A DNA stretch of 48,872 nt from Planctomycetota bacterium (GTDB lineage: Bacteria > Planctomycetota > Phycisphaerae > WQYP01). The notes below the pieces were generated by a model. That model searched no databases. It was not told the DNA's origin and saw only the letters and a program-made list of their open reading frames with translations. Of this stretch, positions 46,688-48,872 are shown in pieces; position 1 is the stretch's first letter, and each line of letters opens with the position of its first letter. A program made the translations under genes and the position numbers. The DNA lies in NCBI GenBank assembly GCA_021809365.1, contig JAKBAC010000006.1, positions 1 to 48,872 of the forward strand, read 5' to 3'.

Positions 46688-47773
46688 TTATTCCCGCAGC
46701 CAGCCCAGAATTTCCGAGGCGTAATAGGTGATAATAAAAGCCGCGCCCGCGCGGCGGAAGGCATGCATCATCTCCAGCACGCATTGTTTCTCATCAATCC
46801 AGCCAGCCTGGGCGGCGGCTTTGAACATGGCATATTCGCCGCTGACCTGATACACCGCGCACGGGACATCCACCGCCTGCGCCACACTGCTTAATATGTC
46901 CAGATAAGGCATTCCGGGCTTGACCATTACCATGTCGGCCCCCTCATGCACATCAAGCAGGGCCTCACGGATCGCCTCGCGCGAATCACGGCGGAAGTCC
47001 ATCTGATAGCCCCGGCGGTCACCAAACTGCGGCGGGGATTCAGCCGCCTCGCGGAATGGACCATAAAAACCGCTGGCGTATTTGACCGCATAACTGAGTA
47101 TGGATTGATTCTGAAACCCCGCCTGATCCAGCGCAGCACGAATGGCCCCGACGGCATGATCCATCATGCCCGATGGGGCCAGAATGTCCGCACCGGCCTG
47201 GGCGTGCAGAACCGCTTGAATGCCGAGCATCTCAATGGTCTTGTCATTATCCACAAAGGGTTGCGCCGCTGATGGCTGTGCTTCGCAGCGACCCGGCGGG
47301 GATTTGGATTTTCCGGATTTGCGGCGTGGCATGTCCTCCACCGGCTGCGCCAGCGGGCCGCAATGTCCATGGCTGGTGTACTCACAATAGCACAGGTCTG
47401 TGATGGCCAGCATATTAATACCCGCATCGCGCGCCAGGCGCAGCGTTGTACATACCGCATTGTTGGGATCGTGGGCGTGGCTGCCTGTTGCATCTTTGTC
47501 TTCCGCATCCACCACGCCAAAAAGCAGATACGCCTTCATGCCGCGTGCCGCCATATCGGAAAGATCTTCCAGCGCCATATCCGGAGAAAGCTGGAATTGC
47601 CCGGGCATGCTTAGAATGGGCTGATGGATTCCCTCGCCGTTGCGCACAAACAATGGCGCGACAAAATTCGCCGGCGAAAGCGTGCTTTGCGCCAGCATGT
47701 CCCGCAGCAGCGTGCCGCTGCGTAAACGGCGCATACGTATGGTATCGGGAAAATTCTTCATAACCGGTATCAT
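46688..47773 (-). CDS. hemB: Delta-aminolevulinic acid dehydratase (porphobilinogen synthase)
   Basis: 361 residues. Joins two 5-aminolevulinates to porphobilinogen in tetrapyrrole synthesis. Motifs: PLFVRNG (near N terminus), DLCYCEYTSHGHCGPL with three cysteines for zinc, ADILAPSGMMDHAVGAIR, ILSYAVKYASGFYGPFREAA with the Schiff-base lysine of the first substrate, and MVMVKPGMPYLDIL with the second. A 25-30 residue insert rich in Lys, Arg and Pro (DMPRRKSGKSKSPPGRCEAQ) follows the zinc region. ATG at 47773 or 47761. Confidence 0.94.
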   Translation of the reverse strand: MIPVMKNFPDTIRMRRLRSGTLLRDMLAQSTLSPANFVAPLFVRNGEGIHQPILSMPGQFQLSPDMALEDLSDMAARGMKAYLLFGVVDAEDKDATGSHAHDPNNAVCTTLRLARDAGINMLAITDLCYCEYTSHGHCGPLAQPVEDMPRRKSGKSKSPPGRCEAQPSAAQPFVDNDKTIEMLGIQAVLHAQAGADILAPSGMMDHAVGAIRAALDQAGFQNQSILSYAVKYASGFYGPFREAAESPPQFGDRRGYQMDFRRDSREAIREALLDVHEGADMVMVKPGMPYLDILSSVAQAVDVPCAVYQVSGEYAMFKAAAQAGWIDEKQCVLEMMHAFRRAGAAFIITYYASEILGWLRE

Positions 47774-47824
47774 AATCGATTTGCTGCTCTGTCACAGCAA
47801 CAAATAAAAGGTGATTGGTCGGCG

Positions 47825-47934
47825 GGCGTGGCAATAAATCCGGGCGTGGTGTTGGGACGCACGATCCCGTTGCACAATCCAAAATCTGAAATTTGAAATC
47901 GCAAATCCTTTCATAGCCGCGCGTGCTTTAAGCC
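47825..47934 (+). repeat. Dispersed intergenic repeat, copy D (with AT-rich module)
   Basis: Begins GGCGTGGCAATAAATCCG, as in copy C, then GTTGGGACGCACGATCCCG, TTGCACAATCCAAAATCTGA and an A3TC-rich stretch like copy B, ending with a shortened core TAGCCGCGCGTGCTTTAAG. It lies between the yggS and hemB genes. Confidence 0.7.
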
Positions 47935-47974
47935 AAAATAATGCGACGGTTCATAGTGGTTGGTGGGAGGGGCG

Positions 47975-48727
47975 TTAGACTCCGACTTCCAGCGCGGGTT
48001 CATAATGCGTGCCGAAGATTGCCGAACCGATGCGCACCATCGTCGCGCCTTCTTCAATGGCAATTTCAAAATCACCGCTCATTCCCATAGACAGATGACG
48101 GAAATGCGGGCCGCACATTTTATGGAATCGCAACTCCTCAAAGATTTCCCGCAACATGCTGAAGCTCCGCCGCGCGTCATCGGGATTGTCCGACTGCCGG
48201 GCCATGGTCATCAGGCCCCGCAGTTGCAGATGGGCCATGGTCTCAAACTGCTCGGCCATGTGAATGGCGGCCGGAAGCGGTACACCGTTCTTACTGGCCT
48301 CGCCGGAGGTGTTCACTTCCATAAAAACCTCAATGATTTTTTCGCGCTTATGTCCCAGATCATTAAGATGTTCCGCCAATCGCAGGGAATCCACGCTATG
48401 AATGATTCTACATGTATCCATCGCAAGCGCAGCCTTGTTTCGCTGCAGGTGCCCAATCATGTGCCATTGAATTTCACGGGCTATGGCCGGGCCATCGGCG
48501 ATCGCATCGGTCAGCCAGTTGTGCACCTCTTGCGTGCGGGCCAGTAAATTCTGCACCCGACTTTCACCGAAGTCCCGATGGCCGGCCACGATCAGTTGCT
48601 GAATTTGTTCCATCGTGGCATATTTGCTCACGGCAATAAGTGTGACCTCCTCTGGTTTCCGGTGCGCACGATCGGCGGCCGCACGGATGCGTTGTTGAAT
48701 GTCGTGAAGATTAGCCGTGACGTCCAT
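47975..48727 (-). CDS. yggS: YggS/PLPBP-family pyridoxal phosphate-binding protein
   Basis: 250 residues. A PLP-carrying protein that keeps vitamin B6 and amino acid pools balanced and has no known enzyme activity. Lysine in [17 protein letters not shown] binds PLP, then [13 protein letters not shown] (family motif), [32 protein letters not shown] and [20 protein letters not shown] with the phosphate site and VRIGSAIFG. The ATG at 48727 has GAGGGA six bases upstream; an upstream TTG would add eight residues. Confidence 0.93.
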   Translation of the reverse strand: MDVTANLHDIQQRIRAAADRAHRKPEEVTLIAVSKYATMEQIQQLIVAGHRDFGESRVQNLLARTQEVHNWLTDAIADGPAIAREIQWHMIGHLQRNKAALAMDTCRIIHSVDSLRLAEHLNDLGHKREKIIEVFMEVNTSGEASKNGVPLPAAIHMAEQFETMAHLQLRGLMTMARQSDNPDDARRSFSMLREIFEELRFHKMCGPHFRHLSMGMSGDFEIAIEEGATMVRIGSAIFGTHYEPALEVGV

Positions 48728-48761
48728 GTAAAATCCCTCAAGAAAAATCAATAATTACGTT

Positions 48762-48789
48762 ATTATCGCCACATAAACGAAATTGTAAA
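48762..48789 (-). promoter_or_regulatory. Possible yggS promoter
   Basis: TTTACA (48784-48789) and GATAAT (48762-48767) separated by 16 bp on the minus strand, 35 bp before the ATG. Confidence 0.45.
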
Positions 48790-48872
48790 GGCGGCGTGTC
48801 CTTAAATTCGGGACAAACAGAGAAGCGGGATCGCGGTGGAAGTTATATCCGAAGGATTCCACCAACCCCGCG

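Overview
The window looks like chromosomal DNA of a planctomycete, probably of the Phycisphaerae type. This is inferred from gene content: csrA, a TIGR03790-family protein, a BON-DUF1207 outer-membrane protein, a TlpA-like secreted thioredoxin, a eukaryote-type (GT3) glycogen synthase, and a small conserved protein that I associate with this group. The DNA is moderately GC-rich, with short operons and repeat-bearing intergenic gaps. No phage, plasmid, CRISPR or rRNA genes are seen.

Region 1 (1-10929, minus strand) is one tightly packed operon: hypF-hypC-hypD-hypE-hoxE-hoxF-hoxU-hoxY-hoxH-hoxW-nifJ. It encodes a bidirectional NAD-linked [NiFe] hydrogenase (group 3d type) with most of its maturation factors and its endopeptidase. 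The last gene is pyruvate:ferredoxin oxidoreductase, cut by the window edge. Together they suggest fermentative pyruvate oxidation coupled to H2 and NAD(H). hypA and hypB are not in the window.

Region 2 (11000-30300) is mainly housekeeping: a TlpA-like protein, scpB, murQ, holA, a DinB-family protein, cmk-plsC, a TatD-like hydrolase with two uncharacterised upstream genes, recG, rny, csrA, a TIGR03790 protein and an M20 amidohydrolase. A 1.3 kb gap before csrA has no convincing gene.

Region 3 (30370-33966) is thiamine synthesis: a TPP riboswitch with its own extended -10 promoter controls thiC. thiO follows after a 168 bp foldback (MITE-like) element that abuts the thiC stop codon. Region 4 (33957-38691, minus) holds BON-DUF1207, nadA and glycogen synthase.

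Region 5 (39142-44081) looks accessory: an ArsR-family regulator, a strong promoter with a palindromic operator, then an MDR oxidoreductase, an NAD-dependent epimerase-like protein, a DJ-1/PfpI protein, an Old Yellow Enzyme and a peroxiredoxin fragment. Gene relics flank it.

Region 6 (44317-48872, minus) has tRNA-Phe, a tRNA-like hairpin element and tRNA-Asn; leuA with a complete leucine attenuator (promoter, Leu-rich leader peptide, antiterminator and terminator); hemB; and a YggS/PLPBP protein. A dispersed intergenic repeat family occurs at least five times between 15.3 and 47.9 kb.
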